Below are positions 47,676 to 59,300 of a stretch of 64,000 nucleotides of DNA, one piece after another. The stretch is from Epiperipatus broadwayi (lineage: Eukaryota; Onychophora; Udeonychophora; Euonychophora; Peripatidae): assembly GCA_028023455.1 (NCBI GenBank), contig JAQFVV010006632.1:186001-250000 (forward strand), in the 5' to 3' direction. The translations under genes were made by a program, and so were the position numbers. The notes under the pieces are model-generated. The model was not told the origin of the DNA. It ran no database searches and was given only the letters and a program-made list of their open reading frames with translations. Position 1 is the first letter of the stretch. Each line of letters starts with the position of its first letter.

Positions 47676-48027
47676 TCATCTTCATCAGCCATTACCAATC
47701 CACTGCAAGACAAAGGTCTTTTCAAGTTCAATCCATCTTCTCTTATCTTTAGCTTCTCTTCTCCATATCATCCCTGCACACTTTCTTAATCCATCCATCC
47801 ATCTCACATGTGGTTTCTTTCTGGGTCTTTTTAATCTCTTGGAATCCAGTTTAAGATTTCAATTGTCCATCTATTATCATATCTTCTAGCAATATGTTGA
47901 TACCAACTCCACTTCAGTCTTTTAATTTTTTCAATGAGGTCAGTAACACCTGTTTGTTCTCTTACCCATATATTGCATTTTCAATCTCTTCTTGTTACTC
48001 ATAACATGCATCTCTCCATACTTCTTA
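47676..48027 (-). pseudogene. RTE-type retrotransposon 3' end fragment
   Basis: The minus-strand reading matches the last 110 codons of the family (ERCM, RRD..., REQTGVTDLIEKIKRLKWSW and the ...WIDNG-type end), ending at the (TCA)n tail at 47676-47690. Broken by small indels; the 5' boundary is at ATGGAGAGATGC. Confidence 0.88.
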
Positions 48028-48842
48028 ACTAATGTGAATTAGCAATTGATGTCTTCAGAGTTATTAATCTCTTTTTTTAAAACCAGCTATTATAAATAAA
48101 ATACTCTTTCATAGTACTAATAATTTTTTTTAGGATAATAACCAAAAAATATTTTCTTTCTTTCCTTAATAATTGAATTGATATTTTAAATAATAAATAC
48201 AATATAGTATTAAGCTATTGAACTGCTATCTGATAACCTTAGATTTTCATCTATACTTCCATATTAAAGCAGATATTTCAATGGCAGTTTTAGTTAGTGT
48301 CCAAAATCAGGTAGAGTAATAATAGAATAAAGTTAGTTAGAAAAAGAAACATTTGTAGCATAGCTGTTTTTATGCCATAAGTATAGTTTTAATTAAACTT
48401 GATGATGGTAATTTAAATCTCAATTTATTAACTATATACACATCCCCATTTGTGTGAGCATGTTAGAATGTAGTAAAAGTTAATTTTCCAGTATTAATTT
48501 ATTTAACAGAAGAATCTTCATCATAGTTCTAAATTTTAAATGAATTTTAAATAGGTTGGTTTTTTTTTTATATTAAAGATCATTTTGTTAAAAGAAAAAA
48601 AACAGAGTAGATCAAATGTTTAAGAGAGCCAATTTGATTTGTCAACAAGACTTGCCTAACACATATTTATACCACAGAGATCTCTGAGACAAAAAACACA
48701 CTTCAATATTTATATACCATGAGCAGGAAACTGTCATAAATTCGAATTAATAAAAGCTAGTGTACACACAGAGGGAGGATAAATAGCAGAAAATTAAATA
48801 AGCATATACAATAGCTGGTGAAGATTTTTCTTTTAACAAAAC
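48028..48842. other. No feature recognised
   Basis: AT-rich, apparently unique. Confidence 0.5.
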
Positions 48843-49201
48843 CTAAACAAGTGTACCCAATTCAAAGAAATGGGCTATTTAAATATTCAAATTTAGATTT
48901 CAAATTAAAATTGAATATGTGAACAGTTAATTACACAGACAAAACTCACTAGACATATTGACATACACAACAACATAGAGTAATCAATGGGTTCCAGAAG
49001 GTTTGTGTATAAAACCCCCATCATGAGAATTTTATGCACAAGCCTTCTGGCACCCATTGATTACTCTAGCTTGTTGCGTATGGCAATATGTATAGTGAAT
49101 TTTGCCTGTTTAATTAACTGTTCACATATTCAATTTTAATTTGAAATCTAAATTTGAATATTTAAATAGCCATTTTTTTTTAATTGGGTACACTTGTTTA
49201 G
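48843..49201. repeat. Palindrome with about 172-bp arms centred in family A sequence
   Basis: Arms 48843-49014 and 49029-49201 are highly similar complements around a 14-nt centre. The inner 100 bp of each arm is the family A end (CCATTGATTACTCTAG and so on); the outer 70 bp is non-family-A sequence (CTAAACAAGTGTACCCAATT), so the palindrome extends into flanking DNA. Confidence 0.88.
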
Positions 49202-49204
49202 TTA

Positions 49205-49390
49205 TTGGATTTTATGCACAAGCCTTCTGGCACCCATTGATTGCTCTAGCTTGTTGAGTGTGGCAATACGTATAGTGAGTTTTGCCTGTTTTAAAACAGT
49301 TATACACAAGCATAAGAAGTCGTAATCATATGAAGTTAATTAAACATTGATATCAGGAACCATTTAATCACACCACCGTATGCCATTAAT
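49205..49390 (+). mobile_element. Family A end fragment
   Basis: GGATTTTATGCACAAGCCTT through GTTTTGCCTGTTTTAAAACA and CACAAGCATAAGAAG; no ribozyme block. Confidence 0.7.
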
Positions 49391-49589
49391 ATTATATACT
49401 AAAAATATATCGAAAGCATGCTAGGTAGTAATAAAACCAAATATTATTTAAAAAAATTCTCTTTCTGTGTGTACTTTCATTTAAACAGATATTTTGTTGG
49501 CTCAGAAAAAAAGAAAATTAGTAACAATTGAAGTCTATTTTGTTAAATTTGTGTTTGGAAAACCAAAACAGTAAATTAATTGTTTTCCT
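49391..49589. other. No feature recognised
   Basis: AT-rich spacer. Confidence 0.5.
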
Positions 49590-49835
49590 GAAGGTTTGTG
49601 GTATTGAGTGTCTTTAGAAAGATTTAACTTTATTTAAATATTCCAAATATATTCCACTGTTAGTAATAGCACACAGATTAGTATATGCACAATGTTTCAA
49701 GAAATATTATTCTCCCTCTTCTTCAGATGTTATTGGACTGAACAGTAACAGTATTTGCATGGAAATTGAACCTGGACCCTTAGATTTTTGAGCATTGAAT
49801 TTTAAGATAATACTCATAAGACCAGTTAATATATA
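49590..49835 (-). mobile_element. Family B repeat, partial
   Basis: Minus-strand copy holding the tail, the hammerhead-like hairpin and part of the tRNA-like block; cut off before the A box. Confidence 0.75.
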
Positions 49836-50639
49836 AGATTTGGTAAATAAGCAAAATTGAGCTATCAGTTTAATCCAAGTTGAAAAAATAGAATAATTAC
49901 AAAAAGATAGTCATGAGATTTGTATTATCCATTCACATTGCTTGAAACTCTAAAAGATGTTCTGTGTTATTTTTCCTGGATGTCTTTCTATAACAAAGAT
50001 ACCTTGAAAAAAAATCACTGTGAAACACCAGAAAAACTTCAATGCTAACTAAAATATATGATAATTGAAAAAGAAGCTATGAGTAAATTAGTTTAAAACA
50101 CCTAGGATCTCTCTTTCTCAGATTGTCTAGCTGAACTCTAAAGTGATATCCTGAATATTTTTCCATGGTTGTCTACTAGGAATCATTACCAAACCAACTA
50201 CAATAATTTGTCTTAAATAAAAAAATGTATAAGTCTATAAAATTTCTCACATAATTATATCTTGCACAAGAAATATTAAATTGTCAACAATATTTCAAAT
50301 GTTTCATAATTCAAAGACCGTTTATCTAATCAAACAAAAATTACCTAGAAATCTAAACCCATAACCAGAAGTCATATGGATTGTTATTTACATAACTGTA
50401 TTACACTGAATTTTACTGAAACATTACAGAAGGCAAAAAAAAAAGAATAATATAAAGCTTTAGCAATAGATTATAAATATAATTCATTTTTCTTTAGCTC
50501 GTAATTTAATTGTGAAAGAAATGTTTTTTTTAATGCATAACCTTACTATATTTATTTGTATACTTATTTGTTTTATATTTTTTCTTTTGTTATAGTTAAA
50601 TCAATTTTAAAAAGGATTCAGATCAAAAATTAGCATTCT
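49836..50639. other. No feature recognised
   Basis: AT-rich, apparently unique. Confidence 0.5.
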
Positions 50640-50867
50640 TAAGTGTTTTGCTGAAGATTTGTGATGATGGTATTTTAGTGACTATTCCCATCATCTAATA
50701 TGAGTATTGAATGTCTTTAGAAAAATTTAACTTTATTTAAATATTCCAAATACATTCCAACTGTTAATAGTAGCACATCAAAAAAAGTTAGTATATGCAC
50801 AATGTTTCAAGAGGTATTATTCTTCCCTCTTCTTCAGGTGTCGCTGGTCTGACTAGTGACAGTAGTA

Positions 50868-50947
50868 GCATGGGATTTGAACTTGGATCTTTAGATTCTT
50901 GAGTATTGAATTTTAAAGTGATACTCTAACCAATTGGCCACCCTGCC
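50868..50947 (-). other. tRNA-like pol III promoter block of PLE-B
   Basis: A box GTGGCCAATTGG and B-box-like AAGTTCAAATCCC lie in tRNA spacing with a long variable region. Starts GCAGGG and ends ATGC; the acceptor stem is not maintained. Confidence 0.6.
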
Positions 50948-51047
50948 AAAGGCAACAGTCAATAGAAATTTATATACTTATCTATGAGATTCCTCCTGAT
51001 TTCTCCCTTTTTTCCTAAAAGAAAATTTGATTAGTGGTTTTTATACA

Positions 51048-51323
51048 TTATGTATAGTCACTATGTTGGCTTATGGAATTTTTTGCCACTGTCATATAAG
51101 GAGCTTCCTTAAATTTTCTTTTTTCTACCTTTTCTTCTCTATCAAATATTTTTGTGTTTTCCCAATTAAACGTATGTTCATTGGTACATACATGGTCTGC
51201 TACCTTAGAGATATCTGCTTTCCCTCTTCTAATAATCAGTTTGTGTTCTTGCAAGTATTTTTCAATGGGATGACTGGTCTCACCAATATATGTTTTTCCA
51301 CATGCACATATTATTTCATACAT
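51048..51323 (-). pseudogene. PLE-B GIY-YIG endonuclease
   Basis: 91 codons with a natural stop. YEIICACGKTYIGET places the CXC pair and YIGET motif at residues 2-15, H27 corresponds to the conserved histidine, DHVCTNEHTFNWENTKIFDRE follows (43-63), and KRKFKEAPYM (68-77) contains the conserved glutamate. The catalytic arginine normally found in R-x-I-x-x-R-L is replaced (HPIEKYL), so the protein is probably inactive. The upstream frame is broken, with a stop near 51335 and no RT attached. Confidence 0.85.
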
Positions 51324-51499
51324 GCAGTTTTTTTTCTTCTCAGCACTTCAAGTGTTTGTGTGATGACTCCCTCATGATAAAATAAACACAGGTTTATAGG
51401 AAGCTATCATATACAGGTAAGTACTTAGTATATACATCCAATCACACATGAAATGCAAAACATAGAATTATACTATCAGTATGAAACATTGAAAAGGAA

Positions 51500-52460
51500 G
51501 TTTGGTCAAAAACCAGTGATTTGAAAAATGAAAAGGTCTACATAGAAAAAATTCTCATGAAAAATGGTTATCCATTATTATCATCAAGAAAACTTTTAAT
51601 AGCCAACAAAAAGATAGACTATGAAAGAAAAACAATTATTAGTGCGGTACTGTATTTATACATTCTAGGAATGGTGGACAAATTTAAAAAATCTGCATTC
51701 AATATAACTTTAGAACAGCTATACCACACCACAATGAATTCTAACTTCTACAAAACCTAAACTTGAAATACTGAAAAACAAAAGTGGCACTTATGATATA
51801 ACATGTAAATGTGAAAGAAAACAAATTGGTAAAATCAGTTAGCCCACTGAACAGCAATTGAAAGATGACCAACTAGTGATTAGAAAAGAAAAACAGATGG
51901 GTCTCAAGTGTGAGATGATGATCATATGACTTATTGGGAAAATATAAAAATATGGGATAGACAGGAACAGATGCAAATAAGAAAATTCAAATAAGCTGCT
52001 CATGTGATAATGGCAAATAATCCTATAAGTCAACCCAGTGTGGCAATACATAATAACTGGAAGTCTCTAATTATCCTTGTTCTTAGAAAAAAGTAAAATA
52101 AAAAAAGAAGAAAGATTAAGGAATCAGGAAGATTTGAATCAATTCTTAGAGATATAAAATTTCTACTGATTGTCACCTTTAACAGTAGGTTAGAGTGTTG
52201 CTTTAACATTTCATATTCAAGGAACTAAAGATATAAGTTTGATCCTATGTTAATAATGTCACTGATCAGGCCAACACCAGCTGAAGATGAATTATGAATA
52301 ATATCACTTGGAATATGGGGTAATCGACTAACATGTTCTGTCTATTTGTGTATTATTATCAACAGTTGTTTGTGTTTGAAAAGTCTAAATATATTATATT
52401 CAACATTTAATGGTAGGTGATGGAAATAATCCTAAATGTTATCTCATTGTTTTTGATTAT
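51500..52460 (+). mobile_element. PLE-B, longer decayed copy, head-to-head with the previous one
   Basis: Three parts in the expected order: the reverse transcriptase C-terminus and linker (51521-51760; VYIEKILMKNGYP, DYERKTIISAVLYLYILG), a decayed endonuclease (about 51780-52060; readable pieces ITCKCERKQIGKIS and KEKQMGLK, with several stops), and a family B end (52100-52460). Confidence 0.72.
51521..51760 (+). pseudogene. PLE-B reverse transcriptase C-terminal and linker fragment
   Basis: 79 codons. The segment YIEKILMKNGYP followed by DYERKTIISAVLYLYILGMVDKFKKS corresponds to the region after the RT thumb in PLEs (compare ILPYIKGVTDRIGNI in PLE-D, same position before the endonuclease). 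No catalytic residues lie in this piece. A frame break before 51780 separates it from the endonuclease remnant. Confidence 0.65.
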
Positions 52461-52919
52461 TTGAAAAATATTTTTATATAATAAATATAATTTTTTTAAT
52501 GAATTATATATGTTTTTTGGGCTGTAGAAAGAAGTTTGCTGTTCAATAAAAGGAAACATTTTGATTCCTCTGTGAGACCTTAAAAAACAAGTTGTGCAAA
52601 TTTCTAATGTCCATTTTATATGTTCTTGTCATTGTAATTATATTACTATATGGATATTCATATAATATAAGAGCAAAGGATGCGCTAAAATAACCAATAT
52701 AAGAAGAGATAAGAAAAAACACAAAAATATCATAACACAAATACTTCAGTTAAAATATGTTGGATTGGTCTCCCTAGATACAAAATTAAAGATTTAAGGA
52801 GATAAGTCAAATTGATCTCAAAATAATTACTGAAACATAAAACTACAAAAATTGACAATATAACATCAGATTTACTTTCATTAACTAGAATTCATTGTTA
52901 AATATATTTTTAATTTTAA
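52461..52919. other. No feature recognised
   Basis: AT-rich spacer. Confidence 0.5.
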
Positions 52920-53430
52920 ATATTTAAACATTTCAAATAAATTCAACCCCTAGTAATAGCATGTGGGTTGGTATTTAACCCAGTATTTTGAGTGATATTA
53001 TTTTCTTTTATTCTTCAATACTGGTGACTTAACAAGTTACATTATTAACAAGAAATTGAACATGGGACCTTTAGATTCAAGAGTACCTAATCTAAGGTGG
53101 CATGTTAGCCAACTAGAATATTTCTTTAAAAGCTTAGTTGGCTAAAACATCATCTTAAATTCAGTATTTAAGAATCTAAATGTACTAGATTCAATTCTTG
53201 CTAGCCCTGACACTGGTCAGGCTATCCATAGTTAAAAAATAAAAATAATAATTCAACTCAAATCATTGTGTTAAGTGCTATTCTGTGTTATATTACTAAT
53301 AAGTTAATGTATTTATTATATTTGAATACAGTTTGAATTTTCTAAAGTCATTTAATAATTAGTCTTAGTTGAAGAAAGTAGTAGTTCACCACATAATTAT
53401 AAGTAAAATACCATCACAATAAATTTTCAT
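52920..53430. mobile_element. Family B inverted pair, old
   Basis: Minus-strand copy at about 52920-53118 and plus-strand copy at about 53125-53430, meeting at the tRNA-like A box (TTAGTTGGCTAA). More diverged than the other pairs. Confidence 0.72.
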
Positions 53431-54333
53431 ACAAACAATAAGATCAATATTTTGTAGTAACTAAAATGTGCCCATAAACGCAATGGCCAAATGATGTCCA
53501 GTAATTTTTAAAAAATATTCAGTAGTGGGACAGATTAGTTAATCAGTTTATAATGTACATCAATGTCCACCATTGTGAATGTGTAAACTTAGTAAAATAC
53601 CATTTATATAATGTGGTAATATAATTATTTTAACAATCTTCACCTTACATTAGATCTTTACATTTAAAAACTATGAGAAAAACAACCTATTTTAGGAAAA
53701 CATGAAGAATGAGGGGCATTAGAGCATAATTATGCAAGACAAATAAAAAGCCATGAAATATCAGCAAAAAGTATGTAGTTTCTTATTTATTTAGCATTGG
53801 ATTTTTATATTTATTTTATTGGTTGCAATCATTTTAAATTTTCAGCTACACATTTTAAAGCTTTCCAATTACTAAAAATCCCTGCAATCAACTCATAACA
53901 TCAGATAGTATCTGTGTATATTTGAGATACAAGATTAAGTTATTTTCTCAATGGTAAACAGATTAATTCAATTTTAAAGTGAAAAGTACCATATAACTTT
54001 ATAAAGCATTAAAATTCATTAAATCTTACCTTTTTAGAATATGGGCTTAAATAATAGCAAATTTGATCAACATTTTGATGCTTTTTATTTTCAGCAAATA
54101 AATATTTACTATTTATTAATATTTATACTTTTGGCAATATTTATTAAAATCTTAAACTTTACAAAATTAAAATTATCTTAAAAATTATACATTAACTTTA
54201 TAAATAAATAAAAAGATGTCTATGAAACTTCAAAATTCAGTCTATAATTATTTTTAAAAATGACAAAAATAAGTTATGAAATTTATCGTAGATATTCATT
54301 CCTTGTGCACAGGGGATTATTTTTTATTCATGT
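53431..54333. other. No feature recognised
   Basis: AT-rich, apparently unique. Confidence 0.5.
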
Positions 54334-55090
54334 TATTATCCTTTAAAACAGGAAAAACACTATACGTATTGCCACACACAGCAAGCTAGAGTAATCAATA
54401 GATGCCAGAAGGCTTGTGCATAAAATCCCCATCTAGGGCCTACTCATTCAATATCCTCAGACTAGTTTCTGGCTTGTAGTCTTCGGCAGTGAGGAGCCTT
54501 GGATCTGAGAGCACTGCACCTAAATCTTAGGATCTAATGCAACCCTCCAGTGGCCACCTTTTATCTCCATTTAACTATAAAACTATGAGTCTTAAACTGA
54601 AAAAACCTTGTTTTCAATCCAAGCCCATTAGCTTATATAGCCAATCCTGCCTAATAGGATAGTGGTGGCTATGGTTATTAAAGAACCAAAGACACCAAAA
54701 TGTATGGGTACTGAACTGAGTTCAGACCCATATGACTATATAAGCTAATGGGCTTGGATTGAAAACATTAAGGTGTTTTCAGTTTAAGAACTTATAGTTT
54801 TGTAGTTAAGGGAAGATAAAAGGTGGCTGCTGGAGAGTTGCATTAGATCTTAAGATCTACGTGCAGTGCTCTCAAATCCAAGGTTCCTCACTGATGAAGG
54901 CCACAATCCAGAAACTATCTGAGGATATTGTGTAAGTAGGCACTAGATGGGGATTTTATGCACAAGCCTTCTGGCATACATTGATTACTCTAGCTTGCTG
55001 TGTGTGGCAATATGTATAGTGAGTTTTGCCTGTTTTAACAACAGTTATACACAAGCATAAGAAGTGGTGGTCAGGTGATATTATCCTTTA
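54334..55090. mobile_element. Family A palindrome with perfect 12-bp target duplication
   Basis: The 733-bp element (54346-55078) is flanked by TATTATCCTTTA at 54334-54345 and 55079-55090. It consists of a minus-oriented family A unit (left) and a plus-oriented unit (right) meeting at about 54650-54690. Both carry ribozyme blocks; the right one has an intact core, the left one does not (CTGCCGA). The duplication shows that the palindrome inserted as a single unit. Confidence 0.88.
54877..54930 (+). ncRNA. Hammerhead ribozyme, family A, core kept
   Basis: CTGATGA at 54891-54897, GAAA at 54911-54914, H17 = C at 54919. Inner stem I TCCTCA/TGAGGA is a perfect 6-bp helix, and an outer helix CCAA/TTGG follows after an internal loop. 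Stem III lost the G of the GTC triplet (ACTATC), leaving a single A-U pair. Stem II AGGCCACAATCCA is weakened by one change. Confidence 0.62.
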
Positions 55091-55404
55091 GTGACTTTTT
55101 TCCTAAAAACAATTTTTCTGAATAAAATCTGAATGTAAGTATCATATTTTTTCCAATAAAGCTAAATTTTACAATAATCAAACTACAAATGTAAACAAAT
55201 TACTTGTAAACTTGATTTTTATTTCAAGATTTTAACAAAAAGATAGGTGCACAGCAACAAATACATTTGAGTACAATGAAATCTATCCACAACTTTATTT
55301 TCGTTTTTATGGCACAATTTCAAAATCTATTTAATTTTGAATTAATGTTATAAAATATAAATTTGAGTTCAAATTTTTGCTATCAAATAAACATAAATCA
55401 TTAA
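55091..55404. other. No feature recognised
   Basis: AT-rich spacer. Confidence 0.5.
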
Positions 55405-55596
55405 TTGTAGAGGATTTGGATAGACTTTCAAACACCCTTCAGCTATTGACTCTATCTCATACAATCAATACATGTGACCACACACATTATCTTATACAAT
55501 CAATACGTGTGACCTCACCCATGTGAAAAAGACAAATGATCTCCAATATATGTTTTTCATGCTGAACCAGTACTCATCAGTTGGCCCAAATCAATA

Positions 55597-55667
<71 letters not shown>

Positions 55668-56340
55668 GCTCAGTTTATATTAAGATAGCAAATCTTCAAA
55701 CTTTAATGGACAGGCTTCAGTCTTCTCCACCCTCCAATTCTTCAGCTATTCATATCATTGAAAGTCTGATGATGGAATGCTCAAATACTTTGTTGATGCC
55801 AATATTATTGTGATGCCCATGTTGAACTTAAGTCACTCAGACCTCTCATCTATAGGATTTTGTCTATTTAAATGTGAAGAAGAGGAATGGGCAGGATGCA
55901 GGCTCAATCTGTAATATCAAAATATATACTTGAAAATTATATGTAATTGTAAAATATTTGAACACTGACTTTCAAGTTCCCTTTAGTTATTGACTCAATT
56001 TTATGAGGGTACTTGAAAGTCTGTGTTAAAATACTCTACAATAAAGCATATTAAATTACACTTGTATTTTAATATTACATATTCAGTCTGTACTCTGCTG
56101 ATCTTCCATTTGTGTACTTAAATGAACATAAGTTTTATATATGAGAGGTCAGATTGATTTAAGGTCAACATGGGCATCATGATAATATTGGAATCAACAA
56201 AGGATTTGAGCATTCTATCATCAGATTTTCAATGGTATATATGACTGAAGAGTTAGAGGGTGGAAAAAATTGAAGTCTGTCCAGTAAAGTTTGAAGATTT
56301 GCTATCTTAGTATAACCTCAACACAGATTATACATATATA
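55405..56340. mobile_element. Family C repeats, forward copy then reversed copy
   Basis: Forward copy at 55405-55850, with an internal (AT)n at 55597-55661 in place of a short consensus AT run; small opposed fragments at about 55940-56035; a reversed copy at about 56135-56340 that continues at 59703 after the element H insertion. A ribozyme block (minus strand, 55537-55595) has an intact core and one stem II mismatch. Confidence 0.8.
55597..55661 (+). repeat. (AT)n microsatellite within family C
   Basis: Uninterrupted AT run at the place where other copies have CACACATATATATG. Confidence 0.95.
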
Positions 56341-56345
56341 TTGTA

Positions 56346-59300
56346 ACCATATATTTTAGTATAAAATATAATAATTGATGTAACTGGTATAAAAATTTCT
56401 CTGTCTTCTTTTGGTGATTTGATTGGCTTGATTTGCACTTTGAACAGATTACTCTCTTATATTCAAAATAATTTATTAGAGAGAATGGGTAATATTTTGC
56501 CTTACTTGTTGTCTATATTATTTTAATAAATTTAAATTGCTTCTTTCCATATACTAATTCATATCAAAATGTTTAACTTTTTAAAAATTTTGACAACACA
56601 TTAAATTTGGTAAAATATTATTAAAAATAATATTTAAATTTTATTTGTTTAAAATGGTCTTAAAAATTATTTCCATTGAATTAAAAAAACCATTTGTTCA
56701 ACTCAATTTAATTATTAAAAATAAATACAGTAATTACGTATGCGTTTCAATGTAAAAAAGAAAGGAGTGCGAATTAAAAAAAAAAGATCGTCTGATAGTG
56801 TTGCTTTGGAGGGAGAAAAAGAAAAGAAAATGGTAAAAGGCAAATGGTGTAAATATGATAAGCTTATTTTAAAATAGTTAACAAGTAAACGGATTACCAC
56901 AAAGTTTTCTATAAACATAAAAGCAGAATTAATTGCAAGATTTTGGTATGTTTTAAAATATTTATTATTCTACAATTTGGAAAAATTAAATAAGTGTTTT
57001 AATTACAGAAGTTTTATAAATATGAAAATTTGCTTTTTAAAAAAGAAGAAGTTTAAATTAAAGTAAAATGTTAAAGTTATTAACATAGTTTAATATTTCC
57101 GTTTATAATTTTAATAAAAAAATATAGTATTGATTGATATTTAACTTTGCAATGCCAGTAATATATTTGCTAGTTAATTTGTTTACCATTTGGATAATAA
57201 AAACAGTCTTCAAATAATTAATTAAAGCTATTTTTTAATTTTATCGTCAGTTTGGAATGATTAAATTAATTGCTATAATTAGTATTCCTAGATTTAAGCG
57301 TGGATAAATAAATATTAGCATGGATGTGATAAACTTGGAACAGTTTTAATAGAGAAATGTAGAAATTAATAACTTATGAAAAAACATTTTCATTTAAACT
57401 CTGTGTGTCATATTTTGGAATTGTTTCATGTTTATGGAGCCACGTAAAATCGTTAATCTAATAGTGCTTATAATAACTAATACAAATGGATAAAATTACA
57501 TGTATGGAATTCAACTATAATTGTAGCTATTACTTCGTATATTTATTGTTCGACACATCGTACATGGATTTCATGGATCATATTTGTAGTTATAAAATGC
57601 TATACAATTTAATTTGTGATACACACACCTGCTAGAATTCATGTATTGAACTATAAAATGCTATACATTTAATTTATATCACACACACACCTGTTAGATT
57701 TTATGTATTTGATGAATAATGCATTACTTTAATTTTATCGTTATATGAACTTGCATGTGAAGTTCATAAGTTATATTTTATTACGTTTAAATTAATAGGG
57801 GTTAAGAGAATAGTGCTTGTGAAAAAGCTTGAAAAGTACTAAATGAATTTATGAGATGTATCAATTTTTCATAAGGTATTTTGTGAGTCTTTCCAGATTT
57901 CTATTCCTATACTAATGTTACTTATATTATATTACATATGTTTTATTTTAAGCAAGATAAGTTAGTACATTAGTTGTCCTGATTAGTGTAACATTTTATT
58001 ATGCAAGAACCCACATTTGCTAAAATGTTAGTGTTTTCTGAATGGTCAGAATAACTGAGGAGGATGATTTTGCACTTTAATGTGAAGTAAATAGTAATGT
58101 TGTTTTATAATGTTAAAAGGCATTAATCTGTGCGGTGGTTAATCCGCAGATTACTTAATTGCCATTTTTGTATTTTACACTCATTCCTGCGCTGGTGGTT
58201 AATCCGCGGAATTGTGTAATTATACTTATTACTTTATGATGGTGTATAAATCCACAAAGCGTTTAGTGTTATTTAATTCCTATGTGTAGATGAATGCATC
58301 CACAGGAATATGGTTTTACTTCATAGATATAAGTTGGGCAAAGTATTTTAGTTATTCTGCTAAATCATCTTCTTCCATTAGTAAGTATAATTTATAAGTT
58401 AGATCATTAAATTGTAGCAGGACATTCTATTCAAGTTACCTCATAATAATTAACTGTTGGTTGATTATTATTTACCTGAATGTAAGTTTAAATTTTCACT
58501 TTATTTAATGATTGCATTATAGCTAAATCCTACAGATATAATATTATTTATTATATTATTATAAGTTCACGGTATAGATTTATTGAATCTGGAAATGACA
58601 TTAGATGTTTCATGAGTTGATGTTGAATTTAGTATAATTTCCTCAATACATTCATTATATCAAATTGAAATATAAGGTATGATTAGGTTTTTAAAAACCG
58701 TACCTATGATATGTTATTGAAGAAAGTCGATGGAATTATAATTTATTTATTTTATTTGTTTATTTATGTCTTTAATTATAACATTAGAATTAATTACTTA
58801 TTATTCATAAATTTGTAAATAAACGTTGATTTATAATTAAACTTACTGTGCCGTTGCTATTTGTCATTCGTAAAATCAGAAATCATAAACCTTGGATAGA
58901 GCATACATTGAAGTACATACTATCGTCAACATGATATAAGAGTTTAGTAATATTTTGAGAAAACATTTGGATGCTTTTCGTCTTTGGTAGTTTATGATGT
59001 GTAAGGTACAATAAAATCCCATTTACCTTTTCCATCATTTTAGCTTTGCGTAGTTGATTCTAGTATACAATATAAATTGATTATTAAACCTGTAAACAGA
59101 TTTACCAGATAATGACATGATTGAATATATTTACTTAACGTTTTTAAATTGTCATTTGTCAGTATAATAAGAGTCTCAGTGATATAGTAAACTATAAAAA
59201 AAAGAACCCAAGTATTTATGTTTATTTATTGCAAAGCTTTACCTGGACTAGCATTTGTATTAAAAATCATATAGATGGTTTAAAATTTCATAATCTTATG

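Larger units (their letters stand above)
50640..51335 (-). mobile_element. PLE-B 3' portion: endonuclease plus tRNA-like terminal segment
   Basis: In minus-strand order: GIY-YIG endonuclease (51323-51048), a short UTR, the tRNA-like block (50947-50868), the hammerhead-like hairpin (about 50845-50796), then the tail to 50640. This is the copy that best shows that family B is the terminal part of a PLE. Confidence 0.82.
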
